From Ascaris suum (Eukaryota > Nematoda > Chromadorea > Rhabditida > Ascarididae), in assembly GCA_013433145.1 (NCBI GenBank), contig CM024183.1:4396001-4460000 (forward strand): a DNA stretch of 64,000 nucleotides. The letters run 5' to 3'. Below, piece by piece: positions 1-19,500 of this stretch. The notes under the pieces are model-generated. The model was not told where the DNA came from. It saw only the letters and a program-made list of their open reading frames with translations, and ran no database searches. How positions within the stretch are numbered: the stretch's first letter is position 1; every line of letters starts with the position of its first letter. Position numbers and translations under genes: made by a program.

Positions 1-3000
1 CTCTGCTGGGGTCTATTTCCATTCACTTTAATAGCTCTGATATGGCATAGGGTCGAAGAAACCGTTATGCAATGTTTCTTTCTTCTGAAGCGTGCGAACT
101 GGCATAGAGGACGAAACCAGGCGATTAGAGGTCGTTGCAATTTCGCATGGAAGACTCAACATTATAACTGTATCACAACTTGCCATATCACACTTGTACC
201 ATGAACTTTGACATTCGATGTTGTGTTCTGTGAATGTGAGTGTTGGCCAATTTTTTGAAGTATGTGATACGATTATTGAATATAGGAAGCGAGCACACTC
301 TATAAGGGCTTTTTACCTGCCGCAGTGGTTGAGACATATATATAATGAGTTTGCGGCAGGATGCAATTGACGTGTAACGAAAATGCCTTAAATGCGTTCT
401 TCTTCCTCGAAAAATTCTCTTTCTAGTTTGAATCGTTGCTGCACTTTCATTATATTTCATTTTGGGCTAGACAATTGTAAATGCTCGAAATTTGATCCCA
501 ACCGGAGCGTCTTTCTTCTTTATTGTTATGTACTCTAGGTCACCATCCGAATGGTGTGCTTCTATCCATCATGAATATAATTGAGCAGATCAAAATTCCC
601 ATTTATATCACTAAGTAGTGGCGTTGAGGTGCTTTAAAGTGCAAAAATAATCTGGCTCATAATGTTTACTGTGCTTATAGCAAGGATAAAAAAAAGTCGA
701 CGGAATATTAATGTCGATTCGCCGACAACCGTTTTCTTCGCAATCATTTTTTTCACTTTCACTCTTATTTCTATTCGCGTTCGTTAAATCATTTCGTCGA
801 TCGCCAAATATATGTATTCAAATATTTCGTTATGTAAATATGTGATAATATTTATTTGTTGCTCGCAATACTTATGCATAAATAAGAGAAAATTGATAGT
901 CTAGTTCATTTTTTATTACTTCAACTTATCAGCTTTGATATAAGGGTGGTCCTGCTTTCTAGTTAGAGCAGGTGCTGCCACAACGCTGTGAAATGATGAC
1001 TGAAATGCAAGATGCAATATTAAATCATCGACAATTTTTTCCTTGAATTGTATTGTTTCCGAGATTTGCTATCAAGAATGGATTTAAACGGCTGCTGCGC
1101 GCGTTAGTTGATTTCCGGGATGAAATATTCGGCTGTTCATTGTACTGCAATGCGATTTCCACTGCTTCCTTCTTTTGCTTTCTGAGAACACAAACTGCGG
1201 CGGTATACTACCAGCTGCATTTTCAATGGGACTTTCCGCCGATTAATGAATAAAACTGATTGAAGATAACTTCGGGAACACTTTTAATAGAAATGCTTTC
1301 TGCTGTTCTTTTTTTCTTTCTTCTTAACTTTTCTTCACAATAAACAAAACGCTTTATCGCAGCTTCGCTTAAAAGAGCAGTGAGTTTTGTCAGCTGCCAA
1401 AAAATACTAAAGTGCGGACGATGATGCATTTATATTTTAGTTCAACCGACCTCTCATATAAACCGTCAAAAAAAAATCATCTTTCAGCACGCAGCCAATG
1501 CCGATGGAAATTCGGGCAGTTGCGATATACTTGCAGTTTTTGAATCATATTTGATTGATTTTAACAGATTTCGCCTTTGATGGATATCTTGCAGCGGATG
1601 AGCCCGAATATTCGTAGAAAATGTCTACCTGTGGTGCACATGACGGCCATCAGATTTCGTAGCTCTAGCATCAGTGGTTTCAGAGTTGCAACGATTGGTG
1701 ATGCAAGCAGAGATGTATACACATGAAAACAAACATGCATCCAGGCGCAACATCACTGTAATGTGCTTTGTAATTTCAGAATTGTTGAAAGTCAAGTCAC
1801 TGAAGTTCAAAGATGGAAGACGCATGAAGAGACGGGGTGGTACCCATGGGGATCTACGAGTTGGACATTCTCAGCCTTCACTAGGCTAACATTCGATGCG
1901 GCTGACCATTGCAATAAGCATAATAAGCATTTGATTTCTAAACACCCCCAATGAAAAATGAGTGTAATATCTTTTCGATCATACTATGCGCAGTGCATAG
2001 ATTTAAAAATAGGTGGAAGGGGTAGATGCCGTTGCATCATATTGTGATAACCTAGATAGAACGACGGAGATAAACTCTCGCTTCTCATACCTTATTGATG
2101 TGTTGCATTAGCAAGTAAATGCGGCTAACCATTGCACAGCCGAGACAAATACTTGTGGGAGCATCTCTAAGTACAATAGTGTATATTTTGATTTCTATTT
2201 ATGATGTAGGCAAGTTCAATTTCCGAATATCTGAAAGATCGTCTGAACTCAACTAAAAAACGACAGCAATCCATCGCTTCAAAAATTATCTCCAACTTTC
2301 ACTGGCACTGGCAATCATTATTTACCATCTTTGTGTTTCAAAAGGAAATTATAACTTGAAAGAAGTTTGAAGATTGAAATTTAGCTATTGATAGATGTCG
2401 AAGGATTTCGATGGCGAAGAATTTCTGCATGAAAAATTTCACTCGTATGGCCTTTATCTACAAACTTTGCACTTAATTTCTTTTGCCGTATTTGAGCGTC
2501 GTCGTAGTGTTTTATCAAATTTGACAAATATGACGATGTTTTATCTTTGCCTAGACATGTCTATGCAAGAGTCTATCTGCATATCTCTTCTAAAATTTCA
2601 ACTCTGGAAATTTTGTACGCAGGATTTGTATTGATGTGAAACTCGCTACACCATACTTCATCTATTTCAGAACGCATTATAAAGTGCCAAGAATTTGCTT
2701 GTATTTCATTCCAATCTAGTCTGGAAAAATGTGAAGAAGCCGGCATGATAAGTGCTCCTATGCGTCACTCCTCTCACCGACCGATTTTATAAATTATCGA
2801 CCAAAAATAAACTTGGCAGAGTGGGTAGCTTCGGGTTTTGACTAGTCAATTCTCTCGCAAATGTCCTCACGAAAATTTCATTCTTATGTAGGATGAACGG
2901 TTTGAACAAATTTCCAACCAATGGACAATGCATGCAAACTCTGTGAACTTCTAAAATGACCACTAAAAAATACACTCTACAAGGTCATCCATCCTATAGT

Positions 3001-4062
3001 GCATTTTATATGCATCAAATTTAGTAATATTGGTTTCATAAATTGCAAACTTGAAGTAATATTGCACATAAGCGGCTATGATGTTGCTATAATATGCTTA
3101 GCAGAGGAAATTTGTAAACGCTTGTGGGAAATAAATTTTCCATAGGAGTTTGTGGCAGAGTATAGCAGTAAAGGAATTATGAGAGCTGTATTGTTTCTTT
3201 TTGCATCACTAAGTGATGAGATAGGTTACTCAATTGAAATCGTTATATCATGGCGATTTGTCTGGCACACTTTTCCACCTGCGAAGTGTTTCGATTTTCT
3301 GAACGTTGCTAATAATTCACATGAGAAGTTAATTTCAATTTTGTTACGATTTGCAAATGTTTCTTCCTGCAACGCTATATTTTCAATGATAAGTGAAATT
3401 ATCACTTTTTCTTGAAGAATTCAATCATTAGTGAATTTAATATGAGAGATGAATTTTGTAGTGTTTAATATTTGTGTAGATATTGGTTTAGAAAAACTAA
3501 TCTATTTTCGATGAAATTGCAATACCTCGTTTTAGGGAATAAATTCGGAAACTTCTCGACTACCTGCAACGAGAATTCATCGTTTTCTTTGTGGATTTTT
3601 TGCATTATCTCAGAATTTACGAATTTCGAGTATTTTTCATCAAGAGGAATTCGCATTTTGTGCAAACCATACAAATAGCTTATTTATTAGATCTCACAGA
3701 TTTAAATTCGGTTGGATCTTGGATTTCCTGCCTTGCTAGGTCACAATTTTTGAGTATTCCGGTAGCATTTGCATACGGCAACAATGTGATTACAAAATTG
3801 CTAATCGGCAGTGTAGTGGCATTAGAGGGTTAGGTTTTCCAAATGAGAAAAAGTCGAGAGAATTGTGCAGTGCATGCATTGTTTGGTAGTAGTGATTTTA
3901 AAAGTCAGCCTTTATTATTCAAAACAATGATTTTTTTTTTTTGAAATATAAGAGAATTTGGTTTTTCGAAATGATATAATAAAAAAAGAAGTTAATTAAG
4001 TGCAATAAAATGCAGCGTTTTAAAATAATAATATAAATTCGTACAACGATATTCAATATGCG
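1..4062. other. No supported gene; left-edge noncoding stretch
   Basis: AT-rich sequence with only short, low-complexity open frames on both strands. A frame at 1788-1954 (+) follows an aatttcag acceptor-like site and reads with several tryptophans (RWKTHEETGWYPWG), but it matches no family I recognise and has no partner exon. A 9-bp inverted repeat lies at 316-360. Nothing else is supported. Confidence 0.6.
316..360. repeat. Perfect 9-bp inverted repeat (hairpin)
   Basis: The arms CCTGCCGCA (316-324) and TGCGGCAGG (352-360) are exact reverse complements separated by 27 AT-rich bases. The GC-rich arms stand out from the surrounding AT-rich DNA. This could be a structured RNA element or the end of a small decayed repeat; nothing decides between these. 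Confidence 0.5.
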
Positions 4063-4203
4063 ATGAAAAAGAAAAGAGCATTTGAGGACGACGATGATGA
4101 AGGCGATTGCGATATTGCAACATTTTGCCGAAAGAAATGCACATTTTGTTCAGCAAGGAATAACCGCTTTGTGTGTTATCATTGTAAGGGATATCAAAGA
4201 TAA
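4063..4203 (+). CDS. Small Cys-rich ORF (possible zinc-knuckle peptide or transposase tail remnant)
   Basis: A 46-codon frame starts at ATG 4063 and ends at TAA 4201-4203. It has a Lys-rich start, an acidic run (EDDDDEGDCD), then a cysteine-rich end reading CRKKCTFCSARNNRFVCYHC. This gives paired CxxC motifs spaced like a small zinc-binding module. PiggyBac-type transposases end in a comparable Cys-rich domain, but no transposase body (DDE domain) is visible upstream, so that link is only a guess. The frame is open upstream to 4024 without a clear splice acceptor. It could be an orphan exon, a transposon remnant or chance. Confidence 0.25.
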   Translation: MKKKRAFEDDDDEGDCDIATFCRKKCTFCSARNNRFVCYHCKGYQR

Positions 4204-9851
<5,648 letters not shown>

Positions 9852-10048
9852 TCATTGCAACATTTCATCTGCGCTATTACTTTTCCTGATGACCACCGAG
9901 GAACTCTTCATTGTCCTGCCGAATGCTTCGTTCGCAGCACTGATGCCATCATTACGTAATGCAATATTAAAATCATAGCAACGAAATTCAATGAGTGAAT
10001 CGATGCAGCTGTTGAAGATAATCGCGGGCCTAGCTCGTGTGAAACCTA
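9852..10048 (-). pseudogene. Possible last exon of a second 7TM receptor (TM7-like), or its relic
   Basis: On the minus strand an acceptor-like gattgcag (AG at 10050-10049) opens a frame that runs to a stop at 9852. The start reads GFTRARPAIIFNSCIDSLIE and continues EFRCYDFNIALRND. This resembles the TM7 and helix-8 region of class A receptors, where NSxxDPxIY is followed by a polar tail; here Pro and Tyr of that motif are Ser and Glu. A 30-residue Ser-rich tail follows. No TM1-TM6 exons were found at higher coordinates, where the + strand receptor begins. It is best treated as a degenerate fragment; chance is possible. Confidence 0.25.
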
Positions 10049-10274
10049 CTGCAATCACTGTCACCAATATCGTCGGTGGCATTTCATATTATAAATTGTC
10101 ACTTGCTCCTGAAACCTTAAGCAGGAAGGCAATACGCCTATAGTAAATTCATTCAGTTCCCTTATCGGCAGAATTTTGACCATATTGCCTAAGAATACCT
10201 ACAGGAATCCTACCTGACAATATTCAGCTTGCGACCGTTCAAGAGATATGTTTGGTGCGAAATAGAAGAAGAGC

Positions 10275-10408
<134 letters not shown>

Positions 10409-10464
10409 GAAAATTTAAGGCCAGTCTACTGTATGTAATCCACCCATTTCTCGTAGCCTTTATG

Positions 10465-10473
10465 TTCTTGCAG
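10465..10473 (+). promoter_or_regulatory. Probable trans-splice (spliced-leader) acceptor of the GPCR gene
   Basis: The sequence ttcttgcag lies 15 nt upstream of ATG 10489, which has a nematode-like AAAATG context. A strong acceptor a few bases before the start codon is typical of nematode spliced-leader addition. It could instead be an ordinary acceptor preceded by an unseen upstream coding exon, because the frame stays open through it (GKRPK before the Met). Confidence 0.5.
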
Positions 10474-10488
10474 GGAAAACGACCGAAA

Positions 10489-10557
10489 ATGGACGTGCAT
10501 GATGAGGAACTGCCCTCTTGCAGTATGTGCTTGGGATCATCCGATGCTGAGTATATG
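10489..10557 (+). CDS. GPCR exon 1 (N-terminus)
   Basis: Encodes the 23-residue extracellular start [20 protein letters not shown] plus EYM, acidic and with two cysteines. The donor is ATG|gtaagc, phase 0. There is no signal peptide, as is usual for class A receptors. Confidence 0.75.
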
Positions 10558-13500
10558 GTAAGCGATTTCTCAACACATCCCAAGCTTCAAAGAAATTGAC
10601 GAGATGGCTGAATTAGTTACTCAGACTCTAACTAGGCGTGTTCTTTATGAAGATGTTCCGAACTCATTATGCATGAATGACATCGATGTGAATTTGCAAA
10701 ATGACCCGTTCATTTTTCTGGTTCAAGACAAATATAGCCAATGTCCGTTAGGTGCTCTCTCTGCGCGAGTGCAAAAGTAGGCATTCTCCGAAACTAATAA
10801 ATTCCCTAAAGTTCCACAAACCAGAGCCGAATAATCCGGTGTTCACTGTTGAACGAAGTCAGCGAAATGCTGTTTTCTAGCGGTATAACATGGCTGTGTC
10901 AGGCGTCGTCTTACCTATTGTCGGTTTAATCGGCCTCTGTGGAAATTTCCTCGTAGTCATCGTTTACGGAAGTGCCGAACAACGAGTCAATTCAACAAAT
11001 ATCTATTTGGCAGCGTTAGCCGTTTCGGATTTTTCGATGATTTGTACTGCCCTCGTACTGTACGTTTTCGAGGCGTGGCGACATCAAGGATTCCCACGTG
11101 AGTTGTTCCAGATTTTCTCTGAACGCTGTAAATTTTAGATGAGAGGATTATTATGAGTCAAGGAGGTCACATTCGTGGTCTTTCGGCACAAATGTAGCCC
11201 GAACGAATGACCGCTTGTTCATAAATAAATACAACGCTTCAGCCGTGCTGTAGAGCAATCAAAATTCTAATTGGATGTTACAAATGACCACAGTGATGCA
11301 CTCACCTGCCTTCGGTACATTCTACATTAGTAGTGGTGCTGTTACCTCAAATCAGTACATCCTCATTTTACTGAGCTGTAAACGTAACGAAAACTTCTTC
11401 ATTATACATTTCCGGAAATTTTTTAAAAGCGAGTTATAGTCATTGCAATGTGCGTGCATCTAAATACATCGTTGCTGCTTTCCTGATTGGCGAGTTCAAA
11501 TTACTGGATGACCAGACATACACATACATAAGCATACATAGGCGCAGATGTGGTATGATCACAATAAATTTTATGCAAAAAAGAACCCAGAAAATGCACG
11601 TAAAATTTGCATATAACTGAAAACTGGCGAACGCCCTTTCATTGATGCCATTGCACGTCTTCGTAATATCATGATTTTGGTTATTTTTAGTTTCTTCTTA
11701 GCTAAACCTCTTTGCCACAATGGTTCTCACTCATGATGCCTATATTTCGATCGTTGATTTAAAATATTTATTGGCTAGTGAATATTGCAAAAGAACAAAA
11801 TACTGAAAAGTTTTATTGCTGCATGTGATAATTTCTTTGCGAAATATTTCTATTTTAAAGCAAACAGAAAAATGAAAATATCATCAGAATCAAATATTAT
11901 AGTATCGTATTTCACTTCTTACCAATAATGCGATAGGAAAATCAATTTTTGTGCGCCACGTTACGTAGTTGGCTTAAGTTCCATCTAGTAATAGTCAGCC
12001 CTCAGGTTGCATTTCATTTAATTTGTTCCGTAAACTGTAACTAGTCGTTTATTCGAATGAAGATATAATATCTTCCTAGCTCCGTACCGTGATTCAGAAC
12101 AACTATATGCTTAGAATATTCTTCAGTTAGTAAACCTCCCTTTTCAAAGGAATTGCCTCTGCAGTCCTGAAAGGATAATCCCTGCATATTTAAAACCCCT
12201 ATCCCCTTCACCTCAAAAGTTGAAAATTAGAGTTTTCTATTTAGTATATGATTAAACAAGTGCGTAGCATATCGTCGCTGTGGCATGACGAGACTTCCGG
12301 AGAAAGACTAACGAGGAACGGATAAAAGGTACCGGGACTTTACGTTTGCAGTTGTGCAGAGCGGATATTGTATATGAATTATGTGGAATGACTTGAGGGA
12401 AGGTGACCATTTGAGATACGCAAGCGTTAGGTCCTTCCATAGCAGAAGCAGTTTATCGAGTTCACATACTGATGCTTTGTGCTTCATTGAAAGTGCTAAG
12501 GATGATCTAAGTAGTTCTCAGATAGTGCCGTACTTTAACTTTTTGTATTATCTTACTGGCAGAATTCTGTAATTGTGATTTCGTGTCTACCCTCTCCAGA
12601 ATGGATATCACATCATTCCCACAGAATTATATTATCAAACGCAATTGCTTCCAAGGCGGACTCTTCCTCTATTAAATAATTTTCGTCGCTGATTTACTTA
12701 ATTATGCTCGGGTAATTTAAAGCTCCTTAAATCTCATGCGCACTTCATTCCTTTCATTAGTCCAGCCATAGCAGATGTATCGACCGGGATTTCCCATTGA
12801 AGAGAATTTGCGGTAATAGATCTCAGGAGTGCCGAACCCGAGGAATATCCTTAGCGGACTTGCGTGAAATGTTGGGATCGTATGATATATGTCGCATATG
12901 TTTTAAATGCTCATGCTTCCGACCTCTCACAGAATTGACGCAATAACTGAGACAACGTTTACTGAAAGAAAGAATTGCAAAATATCAGAATACCTCAGTA
13001 TTGATGCGGTAATTAGAATCACAAGCGGATTTCTCGGTTTTGTTACAGTGTGCACAACGCCATACAGCACTCAAACGACTGCAGCTATCTCCACGTGAAA
13101 TGTACACATGTGGATTCACAGCACTAATTACTCCTTCCGTCGGAGGAAGGAAATGGTTGAAATTCTTTTCACTGGCCGCTAGTTTTGTTACGTGTCTGCC
13201 CATTCCTGAGAATGATGCTATAACTTTATTTATTGGCCTACGGTTACAAATGAAAGCCAACTGCGTCCATCTCAAACCGAAAAAGTGCTAGAATAAACAT
13301 TTTCCACGGAAGTCGTAACGTTTCTTTTTATTTCAAGCCGTCGAAAAAACTGCCTCAACAACGTAATCCTCAACGCAAAAGTACGATCTCTTGGCTTAGC
13401 AGAGAAAGTTCCCCCACGAGTACCGCCGGATAACACTAAATCCGTGCCAGACTTTGCATAAAGATGTCCAGTGGCTGCCTGCGTTGTCGTGAACTTCCAC

Positions 13501-16500
13501 ATACCCCAGATCTTGCAAGGGTCCCAACGCCAACTGCAATTTATGAGATTTACAGCTCACTCTATTCGAAAGAAGCATTATTTTGTCCCTCTCTTCGAAA
13601 TTGTCTATTTCACACCACTACAGTCTAATGTTTCATCATGAACACTGTGCTTTCCTTTGCGCAATTTCTTTTGCTAAGAGCAGCAGCTCTTATTCTTTTT
13701 CAAAAGCTCGTAAAACTCGTAAAAATCGCAGTTGAGGAAGAAGCTTAGGGATGCCTTCAGTAGCGCTAACTGCTTTAGGAGAGCTTTCATGTAGAATTTC
13801 TGTTCTAGTGAATCCTGAGCTAGGTTACCCAATTTTCCCCATGACCCTGCAGGCGCTGTCGGCGGCTTTATACACTGTTCCTAACAGTTGAGTGCTTTCA
13901 TCAGTTCTGCGCATTTCAAATGATTAACAACCCTTGCCCTCTGTCGCTTACATGAGTGACGCCAAACCCAGCAGTTCATGCCCATCTTATCGCCTACCTA
14001 GTCGCTCACCTCAGTCACGTCGTAGAACTGCCATGTTGGGTGTGGTAGGATGCGACTTCTATTTCGTTGTTTCGTAACTTGAGCATCATTCATTTTGAAA
14101 GAGATCTGATGACAGTGGCCTTACGATGCCCAGAAATAAGAATATTAGCTCAGAAAATGAAACAAGACTTTAAGGCCATTCGACGTATTTCGTTAAATAC
14201 AGTATTATATACATCGCTGCTTAATGTTCAACGGTGTGGACAAAAGCTTCGAAAGTTCTCATGAACTTTGCAGATGCGATTTTTGTCTTACTAAGGTAGC
14301 TCACCTAAACGAAAAGGGAAAATAAATTTCAAAAAAACACAAGTGAAAACGAATGGCCTAAAAGCAAGTGGCGAAAGTACAACAGCAGAAGATCGCCGAA
14401 ATCTGTTGATGACATCGAATATCTAAACCAGAAATCTCATTTCACAAAATATTTCGATCAGCAATAGTTGCGTCGGGAACTGAACGCTCAAAGTCGAAAC
14501 TGAAGAAGTGTCATAAGGCTATTGACTCTGAATTCAGAAAAACCAGAGTTATTTTGTGGTTGTAAGTGCAACTGGCAAGTGGTACGATTTCCCGAGGGAA
14601 GTTGCACTGTGCTGAGTTTTGATCACCGCTCGATAATGAGACTCTACTTCGCTCACGCTGTTCTTATGGCCTCAGATTTAGTACGATATTGCGCTATTGT
14701 GCAATATTTATAGACGTAAAGTGAGAAAAGTGTAGAACTTCTTCCTGTGATGAGAATAATCCTTAACATTTGTGAAATCTCTTTTCTTTTCTAAAATCGG
14801 ACGCTTGTGAATAGCAAGTGGTCATCTTGGCACAATTCATTCCGCAGAGTGCGCTCGCTCATGGGACCAAATTATAGGAGGACTATATATAAGTTCATAA
14901 GACAAATCCTCCAGCATCGAACTATATAGGGAACTCGAGTTAATACTGTGCGGATTTAATACTGTGCTCAGAGCACAACAAGTACATCATAATCACAATA
15001 TTAACTCTCAAAGATACATCGAGTACAGTTCTCAGATTTCGAATAATCGACTTTAGCTAGCAAAGTGCTGAAGTTGCAAGATTTAAGAACGAAGTCTAAC
15101 AAGACTACCTGATGGTTCCCTCCATTAAAAACACAACTTAGTCGGCATATTCTAATAACTGCAAATTTCAGTTGTTGCTGCTATATACGGTAGGAGCGCG
15201 CCCTACGTTTTTCCAGTCAGTACAGTTCTTCAAACGACCTCAGTCTATTTCTGTGTAGCTGCAGCAGCCGACTGCTTCATCGCCATTGTGTTGCCATCAC
15301 GTTTCAAAGACTCGTGCTGCACACCCAGGTAAAGTAGTTGCGTTGCTTGAAAACTTTGTGGAATTTCGGAGGTTTCCTATTTAAGGTGACGACTTGATAG
15401 CTTATTGAATGAACAGATATGATCTCTCGAGGTTGTGTGGAATTTCGTGATCAGTTAAGTTAACAAATATCGGCACTCGCTCGTAAGCCGGAAATGATGC
15501 TGTGCTCAGTTGAAGGTATTGAGTTGGAAGGTCAAGATGATGAGCAAGCCGAAAAGTGAAGTAGACCGCATCGTAGCAGTCACTGAGCAGTTTTCAATAA
15601 AAGCGAAACATGCGGCTTTTGACACTGATATTTGTTGTCACTAATCATGAGAGTTGATAGGCGATAGATGACAAACGAATCGCTCTCAAGTTTACCTTGA
15701 TGGCCTCAACAGAACAAAGGTAAAGTTATTCAGCCGTTCTCAGTGACGGCATGGGATCACTTCGGAAGAGAATATTTCAGTTGCGCATCGTAGAATTTCT
15801 CTTTGTTTCCAATCAGTCATTATTAATTCAAAGAATACTGTAGTAAAAATTTTATGAAATAAAGCAGTGTGATCTTCAGCCATTCAGTCTTTTATGTCCG
15901 TGTGCGTGCCTGCGCTTATATTTAATGCAGCCGCATTGGGTTTATTTGTGAGGCTGTGTTGAAAAATGACTAAACGCTAGATATGCTTCTTGCTATGAAA
16001 GCGCCCTCTCAGATGCGACTACTTCGTTGAGCCCGCATGGAACCGCCTCTCTCCAATAGATTGAAGAGAGAAACAGGAGAGAGACAAACACGCTGATGAC
16101 TTACCTGGGAACTGAAACTGAAACTTTATATCAGGTAATCTTCACGTAGTTTGAACAGCTCTCTGCTCTGCTTCTTACTTTGAAGATGTCATGGGGAAAT
16201 AAGTCCAAAGATTACCCACATCATCAAGCAAAGAGAAGCGCTCGAATGAAGTACGAGATTTTCATAAGAAATGCGTTCATTATCACTAGAAGGAAGCTGG
16301 CGATGCTGGTTATATCACTAAGGAAATATATGACGTAATTAGGGTCAACAAAGCAGTTTTACAGGCGCGCTGCATTGACTGTGATGTGTATAACGATTGT
16401 GTCAGTAATATACAATATTCCACATCTATTCGAATTAATTTCAGTAGATTGTATCGATGAGAGATACAATTATTCATTGTCGGTACAGATTTGTCCTACA

Positions 16501-19500
16501 GGTTTGTTTAATTATTCTTTGAAAGCTTCTCATGATTACTTTCTTTGAACGATGTTCACGTTCGCGCAATAATCGAGCACTCGGCTCACGAAACATGCGT
16601 CACGAGTAACACTCGTCTATTCCACTTTGTTGAGGACTCTTCAGAAAAAAGTTCTTCGATATACGGGTGCCGTGTTGCAAGCGTGTGGGACAAAATTCTC
16701 AATTATCATAATATGTATCACCAATTTCACCAAGAGAAAGAATTTTTCATGATCGACGAAACGAAATTTGCCTTTATTCCATACATTACAACCTATGTCG
16801 TCTATTAGTTTTTATGGATTGAAAGCCAATATAGTGGAGAATTTTCATTGAAGGATTTCTTTATTGGTCTCCTACGACCAATTAGAAATGAAATTTTCAG
16901 AACTACGCAATAATGAGCTTTATTATGAAATTTATTACACATTTATGTATACATTTTTCATGGCTATTGGACCACTCCTCATTATCGTTGTGTTGAATAT
17001 ATGCGTTGCTGTGGCAGTGTTTAAAAAAGGTGCTTCAGGTAGGCAAACTTTTCATTTCTTCATTAACTTTCACTCGCAACTTATTGTCAGTTTTTTTTCC
17101 TTTATATTTGCTCCTTTCACGTTGTGCTGAGATCTGTTAGTGAGCACTAATTTGAATAGACTGGAGCTGTGCATTGTAAAATATAGCACATGTGATACAC
17201 ATGGATCTCACTACTGATAAATATAAACTGCTGCCGATCATCAGTATGAGTTTGTCACTTGCGAGTGGGGAAGGGGAAAAGACAAAAAGAAAGGACGCAA
17301 ATGTCTCTGAAATATCGGTGAACTCTTCTAATGTTTTTCATCTAAATGATCTAAAGATCTTTGTTGAAGTGATAAAAAAGAAGTAAGTTTATATACGTCG
17401 TGAAAGAGAGAATCAAATGAAAACAAAATAGGAGAAAAACGAGGAGTAGGAGTATCGCACGAATAGATCTCTAGGTTACTTGATGCTGTTGCTGCGACTG
17501 TAAGGGGGGGGGGAAGGGGGGAGGGGAGGGAAGGGGAGAGGGGAGGGGAGCGGAAGCAAAGCTGGCTCTGGCAAGATTCGTGGTTGCAAAACATAGTTGG
17601 GATCCCCGATATAATGCTCAGATTCTTATCTTTTCAGCTGATCACAAAAACAATTTTTTTCAAGTTTTGAGTGAATATGATTATTGCCGCAATGAACACG
17701 TGAAAAAGTTGCTGATAACTGAGGAAGAAATATTTTTCGCTCTTCGTCGGAATTAGCAGTTTTTCGTCATCGTTCGCGGTGAAATAACGCGAAAATTGGC
17801 GCATTTCGAGCGGTGGGAAATGGCGTAAACAGTGCACAGACGTTACTTTGAAGGTGTCTTATTAAGCAAACTTAGCGCATGTAGACACACCTTTGTCCTC
17901 TTTGATAGCAACGAAGCTTATTGTTCACCGCCAAAAAAAATGCCCTCCTCTATAAAATATTTCGCATATTCAACGCAAGGATCGAGGCTTTCTCCGCTTA
18001 TCATTTGCTTACGATTCGCCAAAAAATCTTATCAAGATTTGTTAGAACATGCTGATATCGCTGAATTCCCGAAAAGTGGGATTGGAGTTGACATTGTAGG
18101 GTAAATCTGCATTTTTAAGGCGATTTTAGTGGATGGTTTTTCGGTTAGTTTGTTGACGTTTTTAAACGCCTTTCGAAATTCGTTTCTCTGACCTCGCGAA
18201 TTGTTCATGCAAATATTTTCGCGTTCACAAGCTCTATAAAAAACATGATGATGTCCCTGTATCTGATAGCATGTTTGTCTTTGTCTGTCTCTCTGGTCGG
18301 AAATCATGGAAACATTGAAGCTAAGTTTACTCAATTTGGTAGGTTCCGGACTATAATGGGCTGCCTTCCAATAATCCTTGCAAGGCATTGACGTTTGAAG
18401 GTTTCAAAAATTCGTGCGAATTCCCTGCCAGCCCATTTTCGTTTTACGTTAGTGGGATCATGGAAGAACAGACATTTTGAGAGAATTTTTGCGGGATCGG
18501 GTCACTCAAAAAAATGAGACTGATATAATAAATATTTTATATTTCACCAACATCTTATGCATGCTTTCTGAGCCGTAATAAATGCAAAAGAGCATAGTGG
18601 TTCATTTAGCACTTATTTCTTTTTATCCATTCATTTTACTGCTTTCTACAAATATGGTTAGCATCGTATTTAACAGCCAAGTAGCTCTGATTGGCTCATG
18701 GCTAGATTGCCTTAACCAGGCTCAAAGTATGATTGCTATTTATATAAATTTTTGAAAATATTTAACTACGGCAAGTAATTCAAAAGGTGAGTTTCTGCCA
18801 AACGTTGAACCTATTGTGGAAGGGCATCGAGCCAGAGAAAATTTCTTGCCTAACCTTTTATACGCATCATGTTTCCCCAGACTTATCTGTCCACGCATTT
18901 GCCAACCCTATTGTCAGTCAAGGTTGGTCGAAGCTAAAAACTAGTTTTCGACGAATACGGGGAATACTTCGCCGGACGATGTGTCGCTATGGAGCACTGC
19001 TGTCCCCTGAAGAATGTGTCATCTTTTTACATAGGCTAGGATGATGGGTTTATGAGCCTAGTGATTGGCATTTTGAGACTATTGTACATATGGTAAGCGT
19101 GCACTAAAAGGCTAGAACTTAGCGCCACAGAATCAATTTTTTGGAAAACCTGTAAAAATACATAAAAATGCAACAATGTGACGTTTTGCTCTCTCATTGA
19201 ACTTAACAGTTGTGTAGACTCGCATTTTGAATCGCTTTAATCTGCGGGTGCTTTTCAGAGGATTCCGATACGATCAGCTTAATAATTGTCGTCTTTATGT
19301 TTATTTTCTGCAATGCGACCGCATTACTCGTCAATTTTATCGAAATGTTATTCGCTGAGCAGGTTATTATGCTATATCATCTTATATTTTTCGAGTATAC
19401 TTGTTTGAGTGCTGTCACTTTTTTAACACCTCAACTGAGGATGGAATCGAGGGATGTCGAGCATATAGAACTTCTATGAGTGCAAAAGAAGAGTTGACAA

